NCBI GenBank assembly: GCA_905250125.1
Contig: CAJNOL010000438.1
Span: 62,001-126,000 of the forward strand
Reading direction: 5' to 3'
Source of the DNA: Rotaria sordida
Lineage: Eukaryota > Rotifera > Eurotatoria > Philodinida > Philodinidae
DNA length: 64,000 nucleotides
The notes below the pieces were generated by a model, which made no database searches, was not told the DNA's origin, and saw only the letters and a program-made list of their open reading frames with translations. The position numbers and the translations under genes are program-made. Of the stretch, positions 26,463 to 40,398 are shown piece after piece; position 1 is the first letter of the stretch; each line of letters begins with the position of its first letter.

Positions 26463-29400
26463 TTATAAATAAGTTAATTCCGATGAAGATGTTGATGTTG
26501 TGGATGTTTGCCTATTAAGTTCTTTGCTTTTACTATATTCTTCTAATCCTGCACGAACATCAGCTTGAGCATTTAATTTATCTTTATAATTGTCCGTAAG
26601 TGGATTTACAGGTTTCGAAACAATTTCACCACTAAAAAAAAAATTAACATAAATATATTCATTTTCATGTTCATTTTTAGTTTTCTTTTTCAAAATTTTA
26701 CTAATACAAAGTAAGAATGAAATTCAATGAAGGAGAAATTTATAAATTTTCTTAATGTATCTAGTTTTTAACAAAAAATGTCTGAGTTTTATAGTTTAAA
26801 ACTTACATAATATCAATAGCCCAATCTCGGAAGAATGGAAGAAGTTGATCATCCATAGCTGGCAAAACGACAAGTCTCTATAAATTGAACGAAAAGAAAT
26901 ATTAAAAAAAAATTTCAAGAAATGACTTTCATACTTTCATTTCAGCTCGTATTCTAGCTTCTAAAAAATCTTCAAGTAATGTATAAGAATAGGTTTTTTT
27001 TCCATAAGTAGGTGTCACTTTTATATTAAGACCAGGCATTTCAGGAAAACCCACCCTATACAAAAAAAACAGAACACATTGAATGAAATATATGTAAAAG
27101 TGAAAGCAATATATATTTTTACCAAATTCGATCACTTGGTGGTGGAGGAATATTGAGCTAAAAAATGAAAATATCAATATTAAACGTGTAATCAATCGGA
27201 ATGAAACTTTTTGTGTTAAGTAATACATATAAATCGATAAGATCTATGTTTAAGAAGAATATATTTTAATGCAGTTTAACTGAAAAAATTGCATGAAGTG
27301 ACTAAAATAAAATTTCATTTCATTGAATTGATTCAGCTCAAAAATCAATTTTCTATTCAAAAGAGACAAAGTTGTGTATTGTAAATTAAAAAGATTGACC
27401 ATATTCAGCAGTCCGAATTATTATTGTCATTGCTAATTAACTCATTTCAAATATGATCGGTTCATAGCGAATCTCGATTGAGATATTCGATTTTTAAGCG
27501 AATAAATTTTCAGAATTATGATGAAATTTATCAAGTACATTAGAATTTACTAATTTTCATGTTTTGATAAATGAAGATAGCCGACTCGTTTCGAACTTGA
27601 TACAGTTAAACTTTAAGAAGAAATTGAATCTATTACAATCCTAATATAGTCAATAAATTTCAACATGATTCTAAAAACTCATTTTTTGACAATCGGAATG
27701 ATAGTATACAAATAGCTTTCGCATTACCATACTCCTAATATCATAATTATATATCTTAAAAATCGAACGTCTCAATCAAGATTCATCATGGACAAAGCAT
27801 ATTTAAAATATGTTCATTTGGCAATGAAAATGATAACTTTAGCCGAACTTATGAGAATCTCTTCCGATTTCAATGATATTTTTGCCTACAGATACCTACA
27901 TAATGTTCTAATAAAAACTCTAAAACGTTTTCAGAAAGTTTTGAATTTTGATATTTAAAACTTTGCGCATATAGATAACTCAATTAGATTAACTTCCTTT
28001 AAAAAAATTCATGTTGTATATACTATCCATAGAAAAAGATCTATATCTTGAATAGACTTTGTTCAAAACTTCTGCATTTTTTTCTTTGAGAAAGCTAGTC
28101 TGATTGACTTTTCTATATATGCCCAAAGTTTCAGAACAAAATTCAAATTAGACATATTAAAAATTCTATATCCTATTGAATGATATTTTAATTGAATAAA
28201 CTTACTGTAAGAACACCACTGAAACTAGTGACTTCAATATCGGCACCAACTTCATCTTCAGAAAATTTTTCGAATAATTTCTTGACGAATGGAATATTAG
28301 CAAACATTTGAAAATATTTGTTCATTGCTAAATTAGTTAATGCAAGGCCAAGTTTTCGTGTTACTGCCCTGAAAAGAAAAAAAAAACGATTTTCTTTTTG
28401 TCATGTTTTATTTGAAATATAAATATATCTACTTACATTTCAGGTATTTCAGGTTCTTTAGCTAAAAGTTTTTGTCTTTGAATTAAATCATCTTCATCAA
28501 TACGTTCATCATCTTTATGTACAAGCTGAGCTGTATGATGTTGAGCAAATATTGGTTTATCTTTTTTAGGATTATAATTAATTAATTTTTGAAGTAAAAC
28601 ACGTGTTTTTACTGATAATCTAAGTATAAAAATATTTATTTAAATAAATGAAATTTTTGATAATTAAAAATATTTACTTAAAGCTTCCACGATAATAAAC
28701 AAATAAATTAAACCAAATTCCTTGAGTATTCCATTGCATTGGTTCAACTTTTAATATAAGAGGAAATGTATTTCCTAAATCAATTGATACAACACGAAGA
28801 TTTTCAAGAATAGATACCTTTTTATATACAAATAAATATAAAAATCAAAAGATATTTCTGTTTTTCGTTAGCACTTACAGCAATTTCTTTTAATTTCATT
28901 TCAACTTTATTTTTAAGTAAATCTTTAAAAACTGGAACATCGAACATATCACATAATATTCTTCGAGCCATAAAATTAATTGTTATAGCTGCTTCATCTA
29001 AACATTCAGGTGATTGAAGAACTTTTTGTAAACTAGCTTCATTTGGTGTTATTTTATTGGATTTTTTTGCTGCTGTTCGATGAGTTCCACTTGCATCAAG
29101 TTCATCATTTTCTGGTTCTACTATCTAAATATAATTCATATTGAAGAAAAACAAAAAAATTTTAATCTATTCTAATATGAGAACATTAACTTTAAACAAA
29201 AAAAAATTACAAATTGAGAAATTAATATCGGTTTTCTTTTCTTTTCTGAAAGAACTCGAATAATTCAGACTTCCTCACAAACTATGATAATTGAGATAGA
29301 TGTATATGAAGATAGCCTGAGGTCTGATTTTTCATAAATGACACGAGTTTTTTTTTTTTGCAAAAATGTCCATCATTTTCTGCTTGAAAACTATGGATTT

Positions 29401-32400
29401 TTTCAGATAAAACAGATAAGCACTATTCTCTGTTTATGTTTTTTTGATCGCGTATCCCAAAATTCTCTAAAGAGCTTCATTGTAGCCAATTTTTTCATTT
29501 GAAAGAGTATGTCAAGATGCAAAGCATGACAAAACCTCTTTATAGTGGGAGCGCCATTTTTCGACATATTGAAGTTTTCTCCTCCGTAAATAGTAAGAAT
29601 TTAAAAAAAGATCTCCCTCATGCCCTACATCCTGACATACTCTTTCAAAAAGAAATTAAGTATTTAGAACTTTGAGTTGCCAAATGAACTATTTTTTACT
29701 CTTGTTTGTTGAATATCTTGCGAAAACATTATGATATAGAGCTGCAAATTGTACTATGGCCTCTTCACTACAACCACAACATATTCTTAGAATTTCATGA
29801 ATTGAATGTAAATGGATTAAGACCGATTTTTGAATAGAAAGTCTTAGGAAATTAGTTCCAGAGAACTCTGGGTTCATATTTTAATATATCTGGAATGAAT
29901 CTGTAGATCCGATGGTAGAAACAGTGGACTTATAAAGTAAATTAGTTCTTTTTGTAATCCCAAGAGTTGCTGATAAAACCTTTATATTTAGAAAAGCAAT
30001 TGTCTCTTCATATGAGTTTTTCTATTGTCGGCCTACTCATCATTGGATTTGCTTAAGAGGATAACAGCTCTTTTAATAATATTGTTTTTTGAGACATGTG
30101 TACTCTCGACAACCTCAAAACAGCATAAATCTTCTATCATATTAATCAGGATAAAGAACAGACAAAATGGTGATTCTCATAATAAAGTAATTACCAAGGC
30201 TCACGAAATTCGTTATTTATACTTTGTGTATCCTCTACTAAGACTGGATGATTTGAGAGAAAACTGCTAAATCAATCACAGAAAAATTTTTATCAAAAAA
30301 AAAATGGTTTAATAGGGAGCCAAGGTAGATGTTAATAACTCTTCTCAGTAGAAGATACTACAATTCAATGGTCCACACGAATAATTTACAATTAATCTTT
30401 AATCAATGGATAGATAATTTCAAATGAGAATTGTCCATGCCGATTTTGATTTTAAAGACAATTATATTTATCTATCCATGCATCCAATTCAATTCTAAAT
30501 ATAACGGCATCCAATGGAAATTACTCTTTCAACAATTGTTTATAAAATTAAATATTAATGAAATATTCTGTGGTGAACATACTTTTGCTTTTTCTTGTAA
30601 TTCTTCAACACTCATTTGTGTTTCAACTAATGCTGCTTCAATAGTGGATTCTTTAACTGGACTTGATACAAGTTCAATATCTGAATCAGTTTGAGCTAGA
30701 CGATGACTTAATGATGAAGAATTAGAGACAGTTGATGAAATAGAAATATTGTCTGCTGGAATTAGATTATTAGTTCGTTCAATATCTTCTTTTCCATAAC
30801 GTAAAACTAAAGATAATCTAAATAAAGATAAAAATTAAAAAACAAAACAAAATAAGTATTTATCTTATATAAATTTACTTATGAAACCATTCTTCTTTTT
30901 GTGGACTAGTTTCAAACCAAATCGAAAGAGTTGTTGCTGTATTTGTAAAAAAATCATTTGTATCAAGTTTAGATTTTTCAAATTGTTGTTTATTATAAAT
31001 TTGTTTATCAAGAATTTGTAAATTTTGTATAACTATTGGATATTCATTCATCCAATATTTAGCACGTGTTAATGTTGCTTCAGGTACAAGAATCAATCGA
31101 GCTTCTAAAAGATTACAAAAAAAAAAAAATGAAAAAGCCAAAAACAAACAAACCAATTAAATATATTTCATACCTTTGATTAAATATTCTCGATAACCAA
31201 TAAATTTAATGTCTTTATCAAGTTTTTTGTCTTCATTCCAAGGTTTACTTGCAAGTTGAATTATAAGACGATAACCATCAAGACGAATATCACATGGATA
31301 ACGCATAAAATCATCATCATTATCAGCATCATAACATTGAAATGCAATTGAAGCACCCGTTTCCTTAAATTATCACAATCATATGATTATTCGATACAAT
31401 AATAAAAAACAATGATACTATGTTTTTCAATAATGATAATGTTAATTAATAAAAACTATTAGCACAATTTCTACGGAGTTAAAATGTGATAGACGATTTA
31501 GTTACTATTGCTAATCATAGGGAGATTATTGTTGTATTCTACCTATTTTGGAATACATTTCTTTATCATCCTTTCACTTAGATCTACAACAATTAGTTGC
31601 AGTGCAGAAAATAATCTATTCAAGGACAAGATACATTAGATATGAGTATAAAGATAAATGTTTAGTAGATTCTTCTAATTTAGCATTGAAATCTTACCCG
31701 AAAGTAAATAGTAGTTACTTTAAAAATTTTCCATAATCCTCTATAATTTTTCTTTGTTTTAAAGCTTCTGTCTGCTGTGATTTTCTCTAATCGATAATGA
31801 ATGTCAACATTCAGTTATCTTTTCATATCCTAATAAAGTCCGTCGAGTTAGTCCCGGACACGATCAGATTCGGGTTCGAAAATTTTGGATCCAACGGGTT
31901 CTACATGCAACTCTCATCCTCGCGCGGTGTTGTATGTGATTAAATCACATGCCTACAAATTGAGATTTGTAGGAAGTGAAATAGGAACCATGCTTCTGTT
32001 ATGCATGTGACCAATTAATATCGCCCAACTGTCACTTTCTTCTTTTACTTAATCCTTCATAGATGCATTAGGGAAGTAATTCATATATTATAATGAAACG
32101 TTATTGATATATGGTTTGTGTTCATATAGCAACAATGTCTGTCACAATCTGTCATGAGCCGAATTCATACTTCAACACTTCTTTTAGATTGTATTTCACA
32201 AGAAATAAAATAATGCTTAGAAACTTAAAGAAATTTTCTGTAAATTCAAGAGCAAAAAAAAATTAAACTAACTTTTATATTAGTATTTTTATCTTCTTTG
32301 TCACATTTTTCAAGTACAGATTCAAGAGCAGGAAAATCAATCCATTCTTCAATAGCACTTTGTTCTATTTTTGTATTGATAAAAATTCGAATCCATATAT

Positions 32401-33763
32401 AAAATAATGTAGCAGCAAATAGAATGCCAACTATTAAACCAGAAAAATATGATGATATTGGTTTCCATAATGTAAAAATCAAAGAAATGACACCAACAAT
32501 CATCTATATTAAAAATTATATCATCATATTTAATATAGTTACTATAATTTATAATACTCACTGCACTTGAAAAAATTGTATCAGTACTTATAGGTAAGTT
32601 TTCTTTGGGAATTTCATGAAAATTTAATCGAAATTTAGGTCCAGATAATAATATAGCAGATCTTCGTGCACGATCTGTAGGTACGGTAACTACAGTAGGT
32701 TTTGCAGTCATTTCAACAGGATCAACTTTAATAATAACACGTTGTTTTACAGTATCATCTTGCTCACTAGAAGTTTCCTGATTTAATGATATATCATCGA
32801 TAGTTTCAAATTCTTGTTCCAAATTTGAAGATGTTCTCAATTGTTGAGGAGAAGAATTAACTAAAGATGTTGAACTTGATATTGAACTAGTAGATGCATT
32901 TGATGGATTAATAGCACTTGGTCTGATACCACCAAAACCCATGTTTAATGCTAATTGATCAATTGAATGACGAGGTGGATCTGGAATTAATACACCACTT
33001 GATGACGCAATAGATGTTGTTGATGGAACAGAATCTAACGATTCGGTATCCATTACTAGAATAATAAAATAAAGATAATTACAAAAAATGGATTGAACTT
33101 GTTAGTTTAGATGTAGTCTTTATAATTCATTCTGAACAACAATATTTAATACTAATTTTATAAAAATAAACAATATATTTCTAAACTCGAAAATTTTGTT
33201 AGTATTATTATAATACTTAAAATGAAATTATTCGACTTGAGATTAATCTATATTTATTTTAATTATACAAGACATATTCGATATTTGACCGTGAACAAAT
33301 CTAATTAGCATAATTAAAGTTATCTTCATCGACAACTGTTGACATCTATAGAAAATCATCTTCTTTCATTAAATATGCTACATAATGATTTAAATTAGTC
33401 GATTTTGATTCATAAAAAATGTTGTGTTCTTTTAAAAAAAAACGTTTTTTTTTTTACCAAAGTTCACCGAGTACGAAGTCAGTACAATGGAGTTCAACAC
33501 TATAACCTACCATAATCGTTTAATGTTTGTCGTGTTTCGATTGTTGTCGAAGATATATCATCTGGTAAATTAAAATTAACATTATTAAAATTTGCTGAAG
33601 TATTATCAATAGACATTGAATTATGACGATTTGATGATGTTGAATGAGTTCGTTCTCTAACAATTTCAGTTATATCTTCTTTAAGTGCTGAAATTTTGTT
33701 TGAAATTTTTTCTAACACATTATGTGATGATTTATGATGGTGATGATGATTGCTACCATCCAT
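26463..33763 (-). CDS. TEX2: TEX2-like ER protein with SMP lipid-transfer domain
   Basis: Fourteen exons: 33763-33511, 33055-32562, 32503-32273, 31363-31174, 31104-30879, 30817-30583, 29124-28879, 28817-28678, 28619-28437, 28368-28206, 27157-27123, 27055-26935, 26877-26807, 26631-26463. All frames close, giving 918 aa. Residues 1-249 are low-complexity and Ser-rich with a HHHHH run. Two TMs follow (about 250-269 and 270-290). Residues 327-540 form the PH-like region. From about 570 comes the SMP domain, with the diagnostic LTLNIPPPPSDRIWVGF and LVVLPAMDD, which match TEX2. SMP proteins such as yeast Nvj2 move ceramide and other lipids at ER contact sites. Exon 11 is only 35 bp. Introns 3 (909 bp) and 6 (1458 bp) are long and repeat-bearing. 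Confidence 0.93.
29125..30582. other. TEX2 intron 6 with a foldback-type insertion
   Basis: Contains paired arms: TTTGAAAGAGTATGTCA near 29498 is mirrored by TGACATACTCTTTCAAA near 29633. The flanks are related to the foldback at 40399-41125 (shared GAGCGCCATTTTT; GCTGCAAATTGTAC versus GCTGAAAATTTTAC). The rest (29890-30582) shows nothing recognisable. Confidence 0.65.
31364..32272. other. TEX2 intron 3 with one copy of dispersed repeat family 2
   Basis: About 32030-32205 matches the STK38 intron at about 54820-54990. Shared blocks are TTATTGATATATGGT and TACTTCAACACT, with similar spacing and the same orientation on the plus strand. A small GC-richer patch at 31845-31940 has no identifiable function. 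Confidence 0.65.
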
Positions 33764-34462
33764 TTTTTTTTGTAGGTACAGCTGATACTTTTAGTAGAAA
33801 GAGATCGATAATAAGAAAAGCGAATCTTTTTTTCTACGTTTTATGTATATTGTGTTTCTATCATAGATTGTTGTTGACTGGAAAGAACAGCAAAGAAGAC
33901 GATAGAACGAAAGAAAAAAAAAAAGAAGAGAACTATATGTCGACAAGTAGAATTGGAGAAACAAACTAACACAAGGAATAGAAAGAATGAAGAAAAAAAA
34001 AATATATCGACGTCGTTAGAATGAGAGCAATAAGTAAAAAGGGTGAAACAGAACTAGAATAAATAACTATTTGATAAAAGTGACGCGGATGCTCGAGGCA
34101 CACGGGAGAAAAAAAAAATATTGCAAAAAACAGTGTCAACGAGTATATAACACATACGTGTTGTAGCACGTTGATCGTTATGTAAGAACCATAGGTAGAA
34201 AAAAAAACAAAAACACATATTAAAATATAAAGATTGACAATAATCAAGTGTTGTTTCATCTATAAAACTTTGGATCATGGCTTCGAAAATAGTGGCACAT
34301 ATTAAGTCAAACGTGAATGATAGGAATTTTACTTCAGATCAATGTATAAAGTTTTTAGACAAAGTATTTATTTACATTTGATCTGTTAGAAATTACTTCC
34401 GACGAGTCAAATGTTATAAGTTAGAACTAGAATTTTAAGTTCTTTTTAAATATACCTTTGAA

Positions 34463-35166
34463 ATTTTGTCTCAGTTTTTGTTCACAAGTCGTGAAATAAT
34501 CTGTAAAAAGTTCGAAAGATTAGTTTGGATGGAAAATTTTTTCTGCACTTTTTTTTTAATTTTCATTATTGTACGATTCGAAATTAAAAGTTAGGATCTT
34601 TATTTATATATCAGCTTGTAGATTAGTAGCTACCCTATAAAATGCAATATTTTAACTTTCTTTTTGTCTTTCGTCAAGGTACTTCAATTTTCTTTTTTTT
34701 TAAGTACTTACTTTTGAAAAATCGACAACCGTTTTACGTTGAAAGGAGCTCTTGAAAAACATGCTTGTAGTTTCATTTGAGTAAAAGTTACAGCCTAGTT
34801 CAATATTACATTTTTGTAGAGAAGTATCCATTCTACAAAACACTCGACTCTGATGATTTTTAGCATGTTCGAATAGGGACTTATAGAGTAAACAAAAATC
34901 TGTTGACTCATCAATAAAAATAATTTTTTTCAGGCTTTTCAGAAAGTTCTCCACTGCGCTTGAACAAAAATAGACACAACATTTTCGAAGTTCGTATTCG
35001 AAAAAAAAAAGCAGAAACGTTTTTACCTTGTCTAAAATGCTTTCAAACAGGTCAAAATGAACAAACATATTCATGGGAAAGGTCGGTCTACAAGTTTCAT
35101 GCAAATTAATTTTTTTGACTCTTCGAAAGTTATTTCACTACTTTCAAATAAAAACTGAGACAAATG
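34463..35166. repeat. Foldback element, about 700 bp
   Basis: AAATTTTGTCTCAGTTTTTG at the left end pairs with AAAAACTGAGACAAAT at the right. The adjacent GTCGTGAAATAAT pairs with its near-inverse ATTTCACTAC. The inner part is more diverged. An open frame of 134 codons inside is taken as fortuitous. Confidence 0.7.
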
Positions 35167-37304
35167 GAGGGAGATCATTAAACAATGAAATTGGCTTCCT
35201 CTTGAAATTAAACTAGGAGAATTCTGAACTACAGATAAATAAATAATGAAAACGATGTTTTGATTAACTTAATTTTGTGATATAACCCTGAGGAAATCTG
35301 AGCTACATTTTTGGATGAAAATAAAACTCATCGGAGAATTTTATGACACATATAGATCGACTCAGCTTTTTGTCCTGATTCCAGATATATCATTTGTTTT
35401 GATGGAAAGCCAAATTATTCTGACTAAAGTCTCTTGACGACAAATTAAGTTCAACACAATAGCATCATTTTGTGGAACATTGGAAAGTCAATCGAATGAT
35501 ATATAATTCAAAATGAATCGATGTTTTCACAGCTCAATAGCGAGAAATTTTTGTCATAAGTGTCAACATATTGTACATACGAGCGAACATTGTCATCTAA
35601 AAGAAAAAAAAAAGAACAATATTTTTGCCATACTCCTATATGCCATTCGATAGAAGAAAGAGGTTTCATTCAATACATTAGTCATATTGAAAGAGTTGAT
35701 GATAAGAGAAAAGCTCCTCATAGAAACATTGCGTAGCATAAAGTTATTACGTATAGATAATACTGAATTTTGAGTCAACTGCATGCAGTCAGAATGAGGT
35801 CTAATCGTCTAATTCGAACGGTAATTGACTTCTGACATTCGAATTGACTGTTGGAGAAATAATAAATTCAATTTTGACTGAAGACCTATACCATCACCTA
35901 AAGATCCCTCCTTTCTAAGCTCCTATTCGAGAAGAACATAACATTTTGGTCCTCACTCATAGCTTTTGAGTCGTTGGAAATATTGTATAGCGGATCAGAA
36001 GTGAACAAACATTTTGTCTAAAAATTTTTCGATCATCCTTTAGATAGAGAAACATCAAATAAGTAGTTATTTGATGTATTGTTGAAATTAAGTAAGAACG
36101 AAACATTCTTGGGTGTGAGTATCTAAATTATATGTTAATCAAAGTACGAGTATCTCGTTTTAAACATTCCAAGAAAGTCTACTGCTGATAACCATCTAAT
36201 TAAGTTGAATACAATTCTTTGCATCATCATGGTCTTTGGATTCCTGAAAAGACAAATTAGATCACTTGTCTCATCCAAGTTTGGTTCAAATATTGAGCAT
36301 TCAGACAAACAGATACATTGTTAATCTATGTCCAAAACTTAAGTATTAACGTACGAATTTGAACATGATAAGATAAAAAAAATGTTAATTTCAAATTAAT
36401 CCAAAAAAAAATTCTTGTTTTAGTCATTTAACAGAATTTGCGAAGTGGGCACATGTCAATCGTAGATCAAATCAGATATACTCAATGAATTTCTAATTGC
36501 AAGAAATGGAATTTTGAAAGTAAAGTCATAGTGAAAATCAAGAAGTTTATTACTTGATCACTGATAGTCTAGTATTAATTCTTCAAAGTTTTCAATTTAT
36601 GATAATCGAATGCAAGAAATTACTGATACTGACGACTAACTCATCTAATTCGTTACAAGTGACTCAAGTCTTTTTTTTAAATTCAAATCGTAATAATCGA
36701 TTTTTTTCAATTAATCTATTCGGATTTGTCGGTTACTATCACGTTAAACTATTCAGTTTATTACAAACCTCGACTCGTATCAATAAGAATAAATACTTGT
36801 TTTATTGCATTATTTTCTTGTGATAGTAAATTTAGTTGCTTAGATTAAATTGGATCAGCTAAAAAAATCGAATAAGTCATATTCTATTTGTATCAGTTCA
36901 AACTCATCAATGATATGATTTTTCAATAGGAAAAAAATTTACTTGATACTTCTCTATATTCTCATGGACTTCGATGTAATTTTTTTTTCTATGCTTTTCC
37001 AAAAAATTTGACGTGCATCACAATGAAAGAATACATAGTAATTAAACACAACAATAAAGAAATGCCAAATTCCTCTTTAATTAGTATTTTCGGGTCTCGC
37101 ACCTATAAAAAGATAATAACTTGTATATGAACAGCTCTACACATATATTGCATGTTTCGACGTACTCGTATTAACAATGTTGAATAAAATGAAACCTTTA
37201 CGAAAAATATATGTAAAGTATGGATAAAAAAAATAATAGAAGCCTTGTACAAATATATCTAAATAGTTAGTTATGACTCATTTTATATTTGAAATCCTTA
37301 GAAT

Positions 37305-38275
37305 TTTATTTGACTGGTTGGATGAAATTCTTAACTTAGTTGCCGAAAATCGACTTGTTTAATATCTTAATTAACGACTTAGTTCTTTCGAAAACAAAGT
37401 TTATTACTAGTATTTCACGAAGACATACAGTGTGAAATTCATATATATCTTGAAGGTTTTAATAGTAATAAGTCTTATATTAATCTGTCACGTTCCATAT
37501 ACACTAATACTAAGAATGAGAGAAGAACTTTTTCAAAAATGTTCATCTAGAAATTTATAACATCTGATGTTGAACAACATCTATATTTTGTTTGTTTGAC
37601 TTTCTCCAGTAAAAATATGATTTCTTTACAAGACTTGATAAATTTAATCTATTTTAATTTGAAATCATTACTTAACACAATTGAAAGATTTCTCAATTCA
37701 TAAAAGAATACTACTGCTCATAGAAGTTCGAAAATATGGTTTCATACTATACTTCATATATATTTAGATTTATGAATATCTCGATATTTTCACAGTTGTA
37801 TGCTGTTAGTGATTGATATAATTTTCCCAATAGGACAGAATATTTTTGTATCGAAAGGATGAACTTGACACTACTAGCCATTGAACGTTTCTAACAGTTA
37901 ATTAAAAATAGTCCAAAAAAGTGAGTTCGAAATTTCGAGGTGAAAAACGTTTACTTTAGACAACACCCAACTTCTGATGGTTGGATAACTTTTCATGGTC
38001 ATAATAAATTGATTCAGCATTACCGAATCCCTTATCGTACGATGAGAAAGCGTGAGCTCAATGTTTAAAGCTGGAAGTTTGATGATGACTAGAACGTCGC
38101 CAGTTGGAGAACTTCATATTCATACTTCTGAACCGTGAAAATCGTGGTAATCGATAAAAAAACGAACAACACAGACTAACTTCAGTGCCTAAAAAAATTG
38201 ATGAAAAAAACTGGTGAAAACCAATCGGTTTTATAAGTTCAACCGGACCGGATTGGCACATCGGCCGGTCTAATT
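37305..38275 (-). repeat. Dispersed repeat family 1, copy C (inverted)
   Basis: The reverse complement of this segment aligns with copy B nearly throughout, for example the CACAGTTGTATGCTG region at 37791 and the block around TGGTTGGATAACTTTTCATG at 37978. It lacks the 317-bp palindrome, reading straight through the corresponding TTATTACTATT site. The right end is GC-richer (ACCGGACCGGATTGG, GGCCGGTC at 38245-38270), which may mark the terminus. Confidence 0.85.
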
Positions 38276-38580
38276 CTGAGAGTTTAATACTATTTTGTTG
38301 ATATTCACAGTTATAGAATATTTTTAATCGTATTCACATTGAATTCTTCCACGATTGAGTAACAAGAAGACGTGCAATGAAATATAATAGACTCAATAAG
38401 AAAATTTAAAATAAGTAAAAGATTGGTTTCTTCATACTGCATCAGATCGTTTTAAAATATTACTAATTTAAAAAAAATTTGATTAAATTTTAACAATGCT
38501 TCTTTGTATATTTAAGTCATATTATATTTTTTTTAAATTAAATACGTTTTTTTTGCTACTTCATTCATTTATTCTGATTA

Positions 38581-38939
38581 GATGCTTTATATGAATTTTC
38601 AGGAAGTTCATTTGAATTTCCGGACACCCCTCTTGTTTCCTGTTTATCAAGATATAGGAGGTATAAGAAAGTATAGAGATTGATTTTTTCAAGCAAGGTT
38701 TAGCAAGTGACAGCAACGAGCAAGGTTTGGCAAGTGGCAGCAATATATATTTTATGAATAGATATTTAACTTTAAACAGCATTGAATGATCAGCTGTACC
38801 AATTAATCAATATCTCCAATATCTTCTATACCTTCTTATACCTCCTATACCTCCTATACGTTCTATATCTTGATTAATAGGAAACAAAAGGAGTGTCCGG
38901 AAATTCAAATGAATTTCCTGAAAATTCAAATAAAGCATC
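38581..38939. repeat. Foldback element, about 360 bp
   Basis: GATGCTTTAT at 38581 is mirrored by ATAAAGCATC ending at 38939. The pairing continues through TTCATTTGAATTTCCGGACAC and on into TCAAGATATAGGAGGTATA, opposite a run of TATACCTCC units. The arms are about 85-105 bp. The loop contains a direct duplication of GCAAGGTTTRGCAAGTGRCAGCAA (38694 and 38720). Confidence 0.85.
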
Positions 38940-39366
38940 ATATGTTTACTCCATTAATTATGTGACACCCAAAATGTTCATTTGAAATAAAACAGAAGAG
39001 GATATTATTTATAGCTTCATTATCTGATATATTATTCTTATATAGCCATTGCATTAGATTTCATTATCCTGACACTGACAGTGGTATTCATTGTGGATAT
39101 CTGTGTGATAATCAACAATCTTATCCAAATAGAATGTTTATTTTAAAACTATTCATTTTATCCGGTTGAAATTCACATGATCATTTCACTGATCGATATT
39201 TTCTTTGACTCGAAATTAATGCAATAAATTTTAAAAAAAAGATGTGTATATTCTTAAACGTCTTCTTCTTTTAAGTATATCATTATTGCTTAGTTTCGTG
39301 AAATTTATAATACCGCCTAGAATCTATCAAATACTATATTCTTATGAGTGAATTATGAACTAGATT

Positions 39367-39498
39367 TTTCCCTGATCAAAATAAACCGAATGCTCCTTTT
39401 TTTTTTATATGTATTATTCATACAACAGAAGTTAACTTCTGTTATATGAATAATGAATGCAAACAAAAGAAGTATTCTGTTTATTTTGATTAGGGAAA
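39367..39498. repeat. Foldback element, 132 bp, centred on a GAAGTTAACTTC palindrome
   Basis: TTTCCCTGATCAAAATAAAC at the left end pairs with GTTTATTTTGATTAGGGAAA at the right. In the centre, TATTCATACAACAGAAGTT pairs with AACTTCTGTTATATGAATA. This is a compact, nearly complete palindrome interrupted by a T-run. Confidence 0.88.
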
Positions 39499-40398
39499 TA
39501 TATTTATGTTGCCATCAGGATCTTAACAGTAGTGTATTAGCTTGGTTTTTGCTTACGTATGAATTATTTTCTTTTCTATGGTCGATTTTTGTAACCATAA
39601 TCATTTGTTGTACGAGGGAAAGGAAACAAAAGTTTTCAAGACATTTTATCTCTACCTTTCTTAAATATTTCGATATATTTATTCAAAAATTTTATACAAA
39701 CATAGTTCATATTTGTATAGACAATATGTTAATAAAATTTATATGACAAATTTATATAAGAGTATTCGATTAGAAATTAATTAGATTCGTGAGTAAATGA
39801 TCAAATAAAAAGAAATATTATCTTATAGAAATTATTCATATAAAAATTGAATTATAATTTATGAAAATATGGACTGAAAATTGTCTTATATAAAAATGTC
39901 ACGTTCGATTTTGTTTTTCATAAAAGAATGTTAATGGTATAATGACCATGACTTTTGTTATTTAATCAAATTAAGTGGAAGACGGCTATACGGTATTGAT
40001 GAAATTTTGTTTAACACTAACAGATGTCATGTCAACTTCTTAAGTCAAAACATGTATATGTTTTATGACATTTAGCCTGTATTATATAATTAAACACTAG
40101 ATCAATAATAGTATGCCAAAAATGCTGCTTAAGTATTAGTATTGAAATAACTTGTATGATGTATATTATTTATAGAGCCAATTATAACTCATTAATTTTG
40201 TATGAATATACAAAAAAAAAGAGATTTTCCATTGAAATTTATGAGGAAAGAAAGATAAAATCTAACTAATTTGAAGTAATATTTATAAATATAGGTGATA
40301 GAAACTTTTCTTTTGAATTAATCATTACAAAAGTTTCTTCAATAAAAATTCTATAAGTTGAAGATAAAAATAATACTTATTCTTTAAGAGCACGCATC

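Noticed and set aside
31850..31930. tRNA-like GGGTTCGAA word
   Set aside because: No acceptor stem or anticodon arm can be folded around it.
34700..35104. 134-codon open frame on the minus strand
   Set aside because: It lies inside the 34463-35166 foldback, has no domain, no splice context and Phe/Ser/Cys-rich composition expected from AT-rich repeats.
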